Part shown: positions 1 to 8,935 of the stretch, in pieces
How the letters are laid out: each line of letters starts with the position of its first letter
Numbering within the stretch: the stretch's first letter is position 1
Source: an uncultured Flavihumibacter sp.
GTDB lineage: Bacteria > Bacteroidota > Bacteroidia > Chitinophagales > Chitinophagaceae
Assembly: GCA_946482545.1 (NCBI GenBank)
Contig: CAMLRX010000141.1
Span: 1-13,125, forward strand
Length of the DNA: 13,125 nucleotides
Direction: 5' to 3'
The notes under the pieces: generated by a model
Databases searched by the model: none
The model's input: the letters and a program-made list of their open reading frames with translations, nothing else
Told to the model about the DNA's origin: nothing
Position numbers and translations under genes: made by a program

Positions 1-900
1 GGTTATACCGGCCGGAACAAGATCATCAAATTTGAAGGCTGTTACCATGGTCACGCCGATTCATTTCTTGTGAAGGCAGGCAGTGGTGTGGCCACCTTCA
101 ACATACAAGCCGTTCCAGGCGTAACGGGCGGCGTGGCCAACGATACACTTACGGCACCTTATAACGACCTTAGCGCCGTAGAACAACTGGTATCTGAAAA
201 CAAAGGCGAGATCGCAGCGCTCATCATCGAACCCGTAGCCGGCAATATGGGATGCATTCTGCCGCAAGCGGGCTTCCTGGAAGGATTAAGGGAGCTATGC
301 ACCCGTGAAGGCATCGTCTACATTTTTGATGAAGTGATGACGGGCTTTCGACTTGCTCCGGGCGGTGCCCAGGAAAAACTGCACATCGATGCCGACCTGG
401 TTACTTATGGAAAAGTCATCGGCGCAGGTATGCCGGTTGGTGCCTTCGGCGGAAAAAAAGCCATCATGCAACAGATCGCTCCGCTCGGTTCCGTTTACCA
501 GGCAGGTACGCTGAGCGGCAACCCGGTTGCGATGATCGCCGGTTATACCTTACTGAAAGAACTGAAGCAAAATCCTTCGATTTATAGGGAACTCGAAGAA
601 AAAACTGCATACCTGGAAACAGGATTACGGAAAGTGCTGGACGAAAACAACGTTACCTACCAGATCAACCGGCTGGGCAGCATGATCAGTCTGCACTTCT
701 CCGACCATGCGATCACCGATTTTAAATCGGCTTCGGAAGCGGATATTCCGAAGTTCAACCAATATTTCCACCACATGCTGGACAACGGCATCTACCTGCC
801 ACCATCAGCCTACGAAAGCTGGTTCCTGAGTAACGCATTAAGTTATGCCGACCTGGATGAAACCATTCGTGCAACGGCAGATTTCGTTAGAAAGCATTGA
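1..900 (+). CDS. hemL: Glutamate-1-semialdehyde 2,1-aminomutase, 5' end cut by the window edge
   Basis: A PLP enzyme of the cytosol that converts glutamate-1-semialdehyde to 5-aminolevulinate, the last step of the C5 route to heme and other tetrapyrroles. The frame is open from base 1 and ends in TGA at 898-900, giving about 299 residues; the family is usually about 430, so roughly the first third is missing. Visible family signatures are CYHGHAD near the start, the PLP aspartate in FDEVMTGFR, and the Schiff-base lysine (codon 412-414) in [15 protein letters not shown]. The GTLSGNP phosphate-binding stretch and the C-terminal [11 protein letters not shown] also match. [15 protein letters not shown] separates HemL from other class-III aminotransferases such as ornithine or GABA aminotransferase. 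It converges on the AraC-family gene downstream with 107 bp between. Nothing in the visible part looks damaged. Confidence 0.95.
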   Translation, partial: GYTGRNKIIKFEGCYHGHADSFLVKAGSGVATFNIQAVPGVTGGVANDTLTAPYNDLSAVEQLVSENKGEIAALIIEPVAGNMGCILPQAGFLEGLRELCTREGIVYIFDEVMTGFRLAPGGAQEKLHIDADLVTYGKVIGAGMPVGAFGGKKAIMQQIAPLGSVYQAGTLSGNPVAMIAGYTLLKELKQNPSIYRELEEKTAYLETGLRKVLDENNVTYQINRLGSMISLHFSDHAITDFKSASEADIPKFNQYFHHMLDNGIYLPPSAYESWFLSNALSYADLDETIRATADFVRKH

Positions 901-918
901 TCATTGTAAAGTATTTTC

Positions 919-994
919 CTTTGCGTCTCTGCGCCTTTGCGAGAGATTTTCTTTCTCGCAATTGCTTCGTGACTCGCAACGCAGAGACGCAAAG
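919..994. repeat. Inverted-repeat element between convergent genes (REP-like, possible bidirectional terminator)
   Basis: CTTTGCGTCTCTGCG at 919-933 is perfectly complementary to CGCAGAGACGCAAAG at 980-994 (15 bp). Inside it a second hairpin pairs TGCGAGA (938-944) with TCTCGCA (954-960). The sequence would fold as a long outer stem closing on an inner hairpin. It fills most of the 107-bp gap between the 3' ends of hemL and the AraC-family gene, where a bidirectional terminator would be expected, but there is no clean T tract. From memory, strings of this GCGTCTCTGCGCCTTTGCG type recur between genes in many Bacteroidota genomes, so a dispersed repeat is as likely. Its copy number here cannot be seen. 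Confidence 0.75.
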
Positions 995-1007
995 TTTTGA
1001 ACGTAGA

Positions 1008-2006
1008 TTAGCGCAGCAGCAATTCGCAGGGCTTCAGCCCGGTTTGCTTTTTAAATGCAGTGGAGAAATGTGAGATGGAGGAATAACCAAGCATCATGGA
1101 AACCTCGGTAACACTCAGCCCGCGTTCGTAGAGCAGGTGGCGGGCGTGGTTCATTCTTTCATTCTGGTAGAAATCAAAAATGGTGGTTCCGAACATTTCC
1201 TTGAAGCCTTTTTTCAGGTAACATTCGTTCATCGCCACTTTTTTACTGAGTTCCTTAATAGTAATTGGGTCGCCGAGGTTTTCGAGGAGCAGTTCCCTGG
1301 CGCGGGTCACTTTTTCGCGATCAGTTTCGTTGGAAAGGAACTTACAGGTAAAAGTGAGGGCCTCAGCTTCCACTTTATCTTCCAGCATACACTCCATGCT
1401 GTACAGGAGCAATATCTGCGTTTGCGCATGGATGAATATGTTGGCGAGTGATTCTTCATATTCACTGTTCAGCACCTGTTCGAGGACCAGCCGGGTTTTG
1501 TTGTTGATGGAAAGCGCTTTCGAAAAGGTGGTACTCCTTTCAAAACTCAGGATGGAATAAGTAATATCTGATTTATCCTTCCCGCGTGCGTACTGCGCCA
1601 GATGACCTGGGTTAAAACGGAAACTCAGTACATCCAATGTATCTACCCTGCCACCGCAAAAATCTTCCGTTTTATCCTTGCACTCGCGGCAGGCACCTTG
1701 TGTGTTCCTGCAATACACATTGCCCGTGATGCAAAATTTCAATTCAAGGTAGGATTCTTCCTCCTGTGCAGGATCAACATGATATACCAGCATGCCCACA
1801 TCTTCGGCGGACCATTCCGGGAAACGGCGGTAGCGTTGTACCTGGTACTGAATACCTCCCTGCATGGTACTTCTTCTGGATTGCACCAGTTCCAGGTCGT
1901 CCTGGCTCATTTTACCACGCCTGGACAAAGCCAGGATATCATTTTTCACGAGCATAGGCTGCAAAGTTAGCGGCTGGAGTTGAAAACTGGTTTTGCCGAT
2001 TGTCAT
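1008..2006 (-). CDS. AraC-family transcriptional regulator with a cysteine cluster
   Basis: A 332-residue predicted cytosolic DNA-binding regulator. Residues about 230-332 form the double helix-turn-helix of the AraC/XylS family: ITIKELSKKVAMNECYLKKG is the first HTH, and VTEVSMMLGYSSISHFSTAFKKQTGLKPCE is the second with the family signature (split here only by reading). The N-terminal ~220 residues are not an arabinose-type cupin I can recognise. They contain cysteines at 92, 99, 106, 109 and 117 (C-x6-C-x6-C-x2-C-x7-C), a spacing that could bind a metal or Fe-S cluster or act as a thiol switch; this is inference. ATG at 2004-2006 gives full length; a second Met at residue 18 is possible. 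The gene is divergent from gyrB and convergent with hemL, so it is probably monocistronic. Its target is unknown. A near-palindrome at 2033-2070 lies about 25 bp upstream of its start and could be an operator. Confidence 0.9.
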   Translation of the reverse strand: MTIGKTSFQLQPLTLQPMLVKNDILALSRRGKMSQDDLELVQSRRSTMQGGIQYQVQRYRRFPEWSAEDVGMLVYHVDPAQEEESYLELKFCITGNVYCRNTQGACRECKDKTEDFCGGRVDTLDVLSFRFNPGHLAQYARGKDKSDITYSILSFERSTTFSKALSINNKTRLVLEQVLNSEYEESLANIFIHAQTQILLLYSMECMLEDKVEAEALTFTCKFLSNETDREKVTRARELLLENLGDPITIKELSKKVAMNECYLKKGFKEMFGTTIFDFYQNERMNHARHLLYERGLSVTEVSMMLGYSSISHFSTAFKKQTGLKPCELLLR

Positions 2007-2022
2007 GGAACGGTAAACCTTA

Positions 2023-2076
2023 ACGGTGTTAGGTACCCGGTGGCACCGCTATAGCGGTGGCACCGGGTACGGTGTT
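2023..2076. repeat. Near-palindrome made of two 11-bp units, flanked by 8-bp direct repeats
   Basis: The 38 bp at 2033-2070 read almost the same on both strands, centred on CTATAG; the only break is one symmetric G/G position. The palindrome comprises two direct copies of CGGTGGCACCG, at 2038-2048 and 2055-2065, 17 bp apart. Each copy is itself a palindrome around a central G. The octamer ACGGTGTT occurs at 2023-2030 and again at 2069-2076, bracketing the palindrome like a target duplication. It lies between the divergent AraC-family gene and gyrB, so it may be an operator, a dispersed palindromic repeat or a small mobile element remnant. The sequence alone does not decide. Confidence 0.7.
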
Positions 2077-2080
2077 TTCC

Positions 2081-2104
2081 CGGGTGTAAAACCCGTCTTT
2101 TTCT
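2081..2104 (+). terminator. Short GC hairpin followed by a T-rich run (weak terminator candidate)
   Basis: CGGGT (2081-2085) pairs with ACCCG (2091-2095) across a 5-nt loop and is followed by TCTTTTTCT. The form is that of a small rho-independent terminator reading toward gyrB. It sits upstream of the predicted gyrB promoter, so it would not attenuate gyrB from that promoter; it could stop transcripts entering from the left. A 5-bp stem is short, so the call is tentative. Confidence 0.3.
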
Positions 2105-2139
2105 CCCCATGGAGTGGGTATAAAAACATGTGGCGTGAA

Positions 2140-2170
2140 TTGGCCTAACCCCCTAATTTTCTTACATTTG
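2140..2170 (+). promoter_or_regulatory. Predicted gyrB promoter of Bacteroidota type
   Basis: TACATTTG at 2163-2170 fits the Bacteroidota -7 consensus TAnnTTTG exactly. A TTG at 2140-2142 lies 20 bp upstream, the expected place for the -33 element. Transcription would start near 2176 and leave a leader of roughly 38 nt before the gyrB ATG. That leader carries AGGAG at 2200-2204, nine bases before the start codon, which is more Shine-Dalgarno-like than is usual in this phylum. Confidence 0.6.
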
Positions 2171-2201
2171 CTGGAATAATCCAATCGGAAAAAAGGATTA
2201 G

Positions 2202-4193
<1,992 letters not shown>

Positions 4194-4216
4194 ACCCTAC
4201 CTTTAACGCATTAACA

Positions 4217-4247
4217 ACAATGCCTGTTATGCTTGCAACAGGATTGT
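4217..4247 (+). other. Hairpin in the gyrB 3' region / leader of the next gene
   Basis: ACAAT (4217-4221) and CCTGTT (4223-4228) pair with AACAGG (4237-4242) and ATTGT (4243-4247): 11 base pairs with one bulged G at 4222 and an 8-nt loop. No T tract follows, so it is not a standard intrinsic terminator. It starts 24 bp after the gyrB stop and ends 30 bp before the next start codon. It could stabilise the gyrB 3' end or mark the leader of the small gene. A TACC-ATTTA string at 4247-4255 is only a poor match to the promoter -7 box. Confidence 0.4.
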
Positions 4248-4277
4248 ACCATTTAAGAACCAATAATCTCGAGCAAC

Positions 4278-4484
4278 ATGAGCAACAACGACATCATCAC
4301 AGCTTATTGCGTGAAAACTAAGGAAAAGGACGTACCCATGCAGGATGCGGTAGTTACCAAAACCTCACGCGGTGGCTATATGGCACAGGGCCATGATGGT
4401 AAAGGAAATAAACTCACCACCATGCTGGGCGAGGCAAAAGCACTGGCCGCTATCAAGGCCGGTAATGCCAAACAAGGATGGTAA
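4278..4484 (+). CDS. Small DUF5679-like protein lacking most zinc-ribbon cysteines
   Basis: A 68-residue predicted cytosolic protein with no signal peptide or membrane segment. The core ITAYCVKTKEKDVPMQDAVV, followed by a GGY...GHDGKGNKLTTMLG stretch, resembles the DUF5679 zinc-ribbon pattern (YCVKCKxKxxM...G....G.CPxCGTKMxRIG) in order and spacing. The second cysteine of the first pair is Thr and the CPxC knuckle is replaced by HDGKGNK, leaving one Cys. If the relationship is right, the fold has lost its metal site. A short helix-forming tail (EAKALAAIKAGNA) follows. The alignment is from memory and is suggestive, not proven. The gene follows gyrB by 84 bp on the same strand and is closed by a strong terminator, so it may share the gyrB transcript. 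Function unknown. Confidence 0.75.
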   Translation: MSNNDIITAYCVKTKEKDVPMQDAVVTKTSRGGYMAQGHDGKGNKLTTMLGEAKALAAIKAGNAKQGW

Positions 4485-4485
4485 G

Positions 4486-4518
4486 AAAAAAGTCCCGCCA
4501 ACCGGCGGGATTTTTTTT
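4486..4518 (+). terminator. Rho-independent terminator
   Basis: TCCCGCC (4493-4499) pairs with GGCGGGA (4504-4510) across the 4-nt loop AACC and is followed by eight T (4511-4518). A preceding A run (4486-4491) can extend the stem with the T tract and would give some function on the opposite strand too. It begins two bases after the stop codon of the 68-residue gene and probably ends the transcript of that gene and of any read-through from gyrB. Confidence 0.9.
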
Positions 4519-4523
4519 CACCC

Positions 4524-4531
4524 TACATTTG
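4524..4531 (+). promoter_or_regulatory. Promoter -7 box for the TPR-like gene
   Basis: TACATTTG matches TAnnTTTG and is identical to the gyrB box. It lies only six bases after the terminator T tract. Transcription would begin around 4538, leaving a leader of about 13 nt before the ATG at 4551, which supports that start. The expected -33 position falls inside the terminator hairpin, where no TTG is present, so the upstream element is weak or absent. Confidence 0.5.
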
Positions 4532-4550
4532 CCGGAAATCTCCGGAATTC

Positions 4551-5558
4551 ATGCAAACCCTGCTCTCAGTTACCGATAAGAATATTTCTATACCCATAAA
4601 CCCGCCTTTCCAGTATAAAAGCGGTTTATTCCTTCTTTCCCTCTGCTTCTTTCTTTTCTGTGGCAGTGCATCAGCACATTTTTATTACGACAGGAATTTT
4701 CCCTTTGCAGGTACAGCCCCCGATCTTTCCAAAATGCTTCCGGATACTTCGGGGAAACCTGCGTTCTGGTCAGTAAAAGATAAAAGTTACTTTGTTGCCT
4801 TAAAACAAAAGCTCCTCGCAGAAGGACATCCCGAAAATGATTTCCGCTTCCAGGCCGATCTCGCTTTCTGCAACTATATTCTGGGAGATACCAGCGCAGT
4901 TGCTGGTTTGGAAAACTTATATGTAAATCACCCGGAAGAAGCCAACCTGGCCGCGAACTTATCGCTGATCTATGAGCAAAGGGGAGATAAAGAAAAGGCA
5001 CTCCAGTTGGCAAAACGTAGTTATGCCCTGTTTGCTGGCGCATGGTTCGGCAGCGGGCAACTGCGCATCGACTTGCTCGAAGGAAACAATGAGGGGCTTT
5101 CATTCAATGGCAACACCCCTTTTGCCCAGTGGCTGAACGATCCTAAAAAAACTACTGCTGCAAATACAGATACGCTGATGTTACAACTGGCCTGGCAACT
5201 GCATTTGCGCACGGCCTTCTTCCCTTACCCTGATGCTATTACCGCACAATTACTCGTCGCTTTCGCCGATCTCGTGGCCAAAACGAACACCCGTTCCACC
5301 GCTAAACCATTCTATGAAGCGGCATTACAATATGCACCGGAGAAAAAAGCATTCATTACAGAACGTCTTGCACTGATGGACGCTTCAGCAAAAGAAGTAA
5401 AAAAGACCTTCCGCTGGGCTGCACTGGTTTGGGGCGTTCCCATTCTGGCACTGCTCATCGCCTTTATCGGCAACATCATAAACAGAAGGAAAAAACAGGC
5501 GGAAATCAGTGCATCGAACGCTTCGCAAGGTCCAGGAAACGGAACACGTCTTCCATAG
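4551..5558 (+). CDS. Membrane-anchored periplasmic TPR-like protein, function unknown
   Basis: A 335-residue protein I cannot assign to a named family. An N-terminal hydrophobic stretch at residues 24-42 (SGLFLLSLCFFLFCGSASA) looks like a signal peptide after an unusually long 23-residue lead. The middle is helical. Residues about 95-165 show TPR-like helix pairs, with a clear repeat consensus in ANLAANLSLIYEQRGDKEKA followed by LQLAKRSYALF, and a second helical region at 205-275 resembles a degenerate repeat array. Residues about 287-310 form a transmembrane helix followed by NRRKKQ, consistent with a cytoplasmic tail. The expected topology is a periplasmic domain tethered to the inner membrane, perhaps as a scaffold. 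It has its own promoter box and follows a terminator, so it is probably monocistronic. Its last 53 bp, encoding about residue 319 to the end, overlap the 3' end of mfd on the other strand. Confidence 0.8.
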   Translation: MQTLLSVTDKNISIPINPPFQYKSGLFLLSLCFFLFCGSASAHFYYDRNFPFAGTAPDLSKMLPDTSGKPAFWSVKDKSYFVALKQKLLAEGHPENDFRFQADLAFCNYILGDTSAVAGLENLYVNHPEEANLAANLSLIYEQRGDKEKALQLAKRSYALFAGAWFGSGQLRIDLLEGNNEGLSFNGNTPFAQWLNDPKKTTAANTDTLMLQLAWQLHLRTAFFPYPDAITAQLLVAFADLVAKTNTRSTAKPFYEAALQYAPEKKAFITERLALMDASAKEVKKTFRWAALVWGVPILALLIAFIGNIINRRKKQAEISASNASQGPGNGTRLP

Positions 5559-8500
5559 ATTTCATCGGCTCTACCACCAGGAAAAAGTGCTTTCCGGTTT
5601 GTTTGAGTTTAGCTTTATTGGTACCGCGCTGGATGAAATCCAGCAGTTTGTTGAATGTCTCAGATTCAAAATAGGGAGAGTCGGGCTTGTTCACGAAGTA
5701 ACAACGCAGTATATCGTCCTTTAACGTGAGCTTCTCGAAACCAAGTTCCACAGCTATCTTCCGGCAACGGACCGTGGTAAACAGGTCTTCCACCTGATGC
5801 GGTATGGGCCCGAAGCGGTCGTTCATTTCATGGTGGAATGCAGTCAGTTCCTCTTCTGTATCGCAGTTGTCGAGACGGCTGTACAGGGATAACCTTTCGG
5901 CGATGCTCTCCACATAATCGTCGGGGATGAGTATTTCGAGATCGGTATCGATGGAGCAATCCTGTACATAATCTTCCTGGCGGGAAATTTCTTCTTTGAA
6001 CAGATCCCTAAACTCGGTACGTTTCAATTCTTTGATGGCTTCGTCCAGTACTTTCTGGTACATTTCGAATCCGATCTCGGCCATAAACCCGGTTTGTTCA
6101 CCACCCAGCAGGTTACCCGCACCGCGGATATCGAGGTCACGCATAGCGATCTGGAAACCGCTGCCCAGTTCGCTGTGCTGTTCCAGTGTTTGGAGGCGCT
6201 TGCGGGAATCGGTGGGCAAAGTACTCATGGGCGGCGCCAGCAGGTAACAGAATGCTTTCCGGTTACTCCGGCCCACACGTCCGCGCAGTTGGTGGAGATC
6301 GCTTAATCCGAAATGGTGTGCGTTGTTGATGATGATGGTGTTCACATTGGAAATGTCCACGCCGCTCTCCACGATGTTGGTACACACCAGCACATCGTAT
6401 TTCTTATCAATGAAATCGAGGATTTTCTCTTCCAGTTCGTGGCCTTCCATTTGTCCGTGCGCGTAAGAAATACTGAGGTCCGGACAAAGTCCCTGGATAA
6501 GGCCCGACATTTCCTGGAGCCCCTGCACCCGGTTGTGTATAAAGAACACCTGGCCACCGCGTTCCGTTTCAAAATAGATCGCGTCCCTGATGAAATCGTG
6601 GTTGAATACCTGCACTTCCGTTTGAATGGGTTGTCGGTTGGGCGGCGGTGTATTGATGATGCTCAGGTCACGTGCGCCCATCAGGGAGAACTGCAAAGTT
6701 CTTGGGATAGGCGTTGCCGTTAAGGTGAGGCAGTCCACGTTTGTTTTCAACGTCTTCAGTTTCTCTTTTGCCGCTACGCCGAACTTCTGTTCCTCATCGA
6801 TCACGATGAGCCCAAGGTTCTTGAAATGCACATCCTTTCCAAGCAGGGCGTGCGTTCCCACAATGATATCGATCTTTCCTTCTTTGAGCCGCTGCAAAGT
6901 TTCTTTCTTCTCTTTGGAAGATTTGAACCTGTTGATATAATCTACGGTAACGGGGAAATCTTTCAACCGGTCACTGAAGTTTTTATAGTGCTGGAAAGCG
7001 AGGATGGTGGTTGGAACCAGGATCACGGCCTGTTTATTGTCGCAGCATGTTTTGAAAGCCGCGCGGATGGCTACTTCCGTTTTACCGAAGCCCACATCGC
7101 CGCAAACGAGACGGTCCATCGGCGACAGGTTTTCCATATCTTTCTTCACATCGGAAGAAGCCTTGCTCTGGTCGGGCGTATCCTCGTAAATGAAGGACGC
7201 TTCCAGTTCGGTTTGCATGTAATTGTCGGGCGCATGGGCAAACCCTTGCTGCGCCTTTCGTTGTGCATAAAGTTGTATGAGATCGAAGGCGATTTCTTTT
7301 ACCTTCGTTTTCGTCTTCTCCTTCAGTTTCTGCCAGGCGTCGCTGCCAATCTTGTTCACCTTCGGCACCGATCCTTCCTTCCCGGTATACTTCGTGATCT
7401 TGTGCAGGGAGTTGATGTTCACGTACAGGATATCGTTATCCTTGTAGATGATGCGGACCGCTTCCTGCAGCCTGCCATTCACTTCCAGCTTCTGTAATCC
7501 GCTGTACACGCCCACCCCGTGATCGATGTGCGTAACGTAATCGCCGGGTTGAAGCTCGCGTAAAGTACGCAGCGTAATTGCTTTGTTCTTATTGTAAGCC
7601 TGCTTAACCTTGTATTTGTGGTAACGCTGGAATATCTGGTGATCTGTATAGCAAACCGATTTTACATCGTGATCAATGAACCCTTCATGGATGGCCACCG
7701 GAACCGGTACAAACGGAATTTCTGTATTCAGATCGGTGAAGATGCTGTGTAAACGCTCGAGTTGGCGCGGGTTTTCCGCAAACAGGTAAATACCGTAACC
7801 CTTCTGTTCCCAGTTCTTCAGGTCTTTGATCAGCAGATCGAAGTGCCGGTTGAAAGCTGGTTGTTCTATGGTGTTGAATTCAATTTCAACCTTAGCGAAA
7901 TGTGATTTATACCCGATCTCCACCAGGTGGAACGCATCCAGTTTTTCGCGGATGGTATCTGCCGGAACGAAGTCGTTAACGGAAACCTGTTGCTTCACCG
8001 TGGTTTCGTCGTCCTCTTCTTTTGGGGTGTAGGGAATATCGAGGTAAAGTTGAAGGTCCTCTTCCTGCACGCGGATTTTCTCTTCCACCACATCCCAATC
8101 CTGGAGCCACACGATGGTTTCTTCGTCCACAAATTCGAGCAGGGAAACCTTCTGGCCGGAATCGAACCTCGTTTCCACGTTGGGAATGATGGTGACCTGG
8201 AGCAGTTTCCGTTCACTCAACTGGGTTTCCGGGTCGAAGATGCGGATGGAATCCACATCGTTGCCGAACAATTCAAGCCGGTAAGGTTTTTCATTCCCGT
8301 AAGAATAGATATCGAGGATGCCACCCCGTACAGCAAACTGGCCTGGTTCGTAAACAAAATCTGTTCGTTGGAAACCGTATTCCACGAGTTGCGTCATCAA
8401 TGCTTCGGGACTGATCTCATCCCCGGCTTTCAGCCGGATGATGTTGCCGGAAAGCGTTTCGGGCAATACCACTTTTTCGAACAGGGCTTCCGGGTAGGTG

Positions 8501-8880
8501 ACGATGATCTTTTTCGCGCCTTCCCTTCCGCTGAGCCTGGTGAGGGCCTCGGTGCGCAGCATCACATGACTGCTGTTGAGCAGGCGGAAGTTCTTTTTGT
8601 TTTTAAACGAAGAAGGAAAATAGAAAAGATCGAGCGCCTCTGTGAGGTTCTCCAGTGTATTGTGAAAATAAGCGGCTTCTTCCGCATCATTCAGGATGAT
8701 GAGGTGGTTGCGGTGCTTCGTGAATTCATGTTTGAAAACGGCCGTTACCAGGAACTGGGTGGCGCTTCCGTGCAGGTTTTTACAGAAGATGCGTTGGGGT
8801 TCCTGCATGGTAAGCCTGTCCGCCAATTGAAAAAGACGGGGGTGCTTCGATTGTATGTCCAGTAACTCCTGCAGGTTCAT
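5506..8880 (-). CDS. mfd: Transcription-repair coupling factor Mfd
   Basis: An ATP-driven DNA translocase that removes RNA polymerase stalled at lesions and recruits UvrA for nucleotide excision repair. The 1124 residues are close to the family norm. Residues about 1-340 are the UvrB-like N-terminal region (EPGQFAVRGGILDIYSYGNE) without helicase motifs. The CarD-like RNA polymerase interaction domain is at about 442-500 (LQPGDYVTHIDHGVGVYSGL). The translocase has Walker A GDVGFGKT (594-601), Walker B/DEEQ (695-698), TATPIPR (721-727), QLRGRVGRS (864-872) and the TRG segment from DLDIRGAGNLLGGEQTG (915-931). The C-terminal regulatory domain follows. I use the ATG at 8878-8880 (MNLQELL). An upstream in-frame TTG at 8917-8919 would lie inside the predicted promoter box and is unlikely. 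A lipoprotein gene lies 55 bp upstream on the same strand. The 3' end overlaps the convergent TPR-like gene and no terminator is visible. Confidence 0.96.
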   Translation of the reverse strand: MNLQELLDIQSKHPRLFQLADRLTMQEPQRIFCKNLHGSATQFLVTAVFKHEFTKHRNHLIILNDAEEAAYFHNTLENLTEALDLFYFPSSFKNKKNFRLLNSSHVMLRTEALTRLSGREGAKKIIVTYPEALFEKVVLPETLSGNIIRLKAGDEISPEALMTQLVEYGFQRTDFVYEPGQFAVRGGILDIYSYGNEKPYRLELFGNDVDSIRIFDPETQLSERKLLQVTIIPNVETRFDSGQKVSLLEFVDEETIVWLQDWDVVEEKIRVQEEDLQLYLDIPYTPKEEDDETTVKQQVSVNDFVPADTIREKLDAFHLVEIGYKSHFAKVEIEFNTIEQPAFNRHFDLLIKDLKNWEQKGYGIYLFAENPRQLERLHSIFTDLNTEIPFVPVPVAIHEGFIDHDVKSVCYTDHQIFQRYHKYKVKQAYNKNKAITLRTLRELQPGDYVTHIDHGVGVYSGLQKLEVNGRLQEAVRIIYKDNDILYVNINSLHKITKYTGKEGSVPKVNKIGSDAWQKLKEKTKTKVKEIAFDLIQLYAQRKAQQGFAHAPDNYMQTELEASFIYEDTPDQSKASSDVKKDMENLSPMDRLVCGDVGFGKTEVAIRAAFKTCCDNKQAVILVPTTILAFQHYKNFSDRLKDFPVTVDYINRFKSSKEKKETLQRLKEGKIDIIVGTHALLGKDVHFKNLGLIVIDEEQKFGVAAKEKLKTLKTNVDCLTLTATPIPRTLQFSLMGARDLSIINTPPPNRQPIQTEVQVFNHDFIRDAIYFETERGGQVFFIHNRVQGLQEMSGLIQGLCPDLSISYAHGQMEGHELEEKILDFIDKKYDVLVCTNIVESGVDISNVNTIIINNAHHFGLSDLHQLRGRVGRSNRKAFCYLLAPPMSTLPTDSRKRLQTLEQHSELGSGFQIAMRDLDIRGAGNLLGGEQTGFMAEIGFEMYQKVLDEAIKELKRTEFRDLFKEEISRQEDYVQDCSIDTDLEILIPDDYVESIAERLSLYSRLDNCDTEEELTAFHHEMNDRFGPIPHQVEDLFTTVRCRKIAVELGFEKLTLKDDILRCYFVNKPDSPYFESETFNKLLDFIQRGTNKAKLKQTGKHFFLVVEPMKSMEDVFRFLDLAKRSMH

Positions 8881-8916
8881 CTTGCCATTCTGTACCGTTC
8901 CTTGCGGAACAGGGCG

Positions 8917-8924
8917 CAAAGGTA
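8917..8924 (-). promoter_or_regulatory. Promoter -7 box for mfd
   Basis: Read on the minus strand this is TACCTTTG, an exact TAnnTTTG match. It lies about 36 bp before the mfd ATG and 11 bp after the lipoprotein stop codon. A transcript from it would have a leader of about 30 nt that can form a 5-bp hairpin, GTTCC/GGAAC at 8897-8910. I see no convincing TTG at the -33 position. mfd may therefore be transcribed both from here and by read-through from the lipoprotein gene. Confidence 0.45.
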
Positions 8925-8935
8925 CGACGATTCTT

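Noticed and set aside
919..994. CRISPR repeat or transposon terminal repeats
   Set aside because: There are only two inverted arms with no spacer series and no transposase; the space between them is 46 bp.
7927..8865. A 312-codon plus-strand open frame inside mfd
   Set aside because: The opposite strand encodes a complete Mfd with all expected motifs; this frame has no recognisable domain and is a codon-bias shadow.
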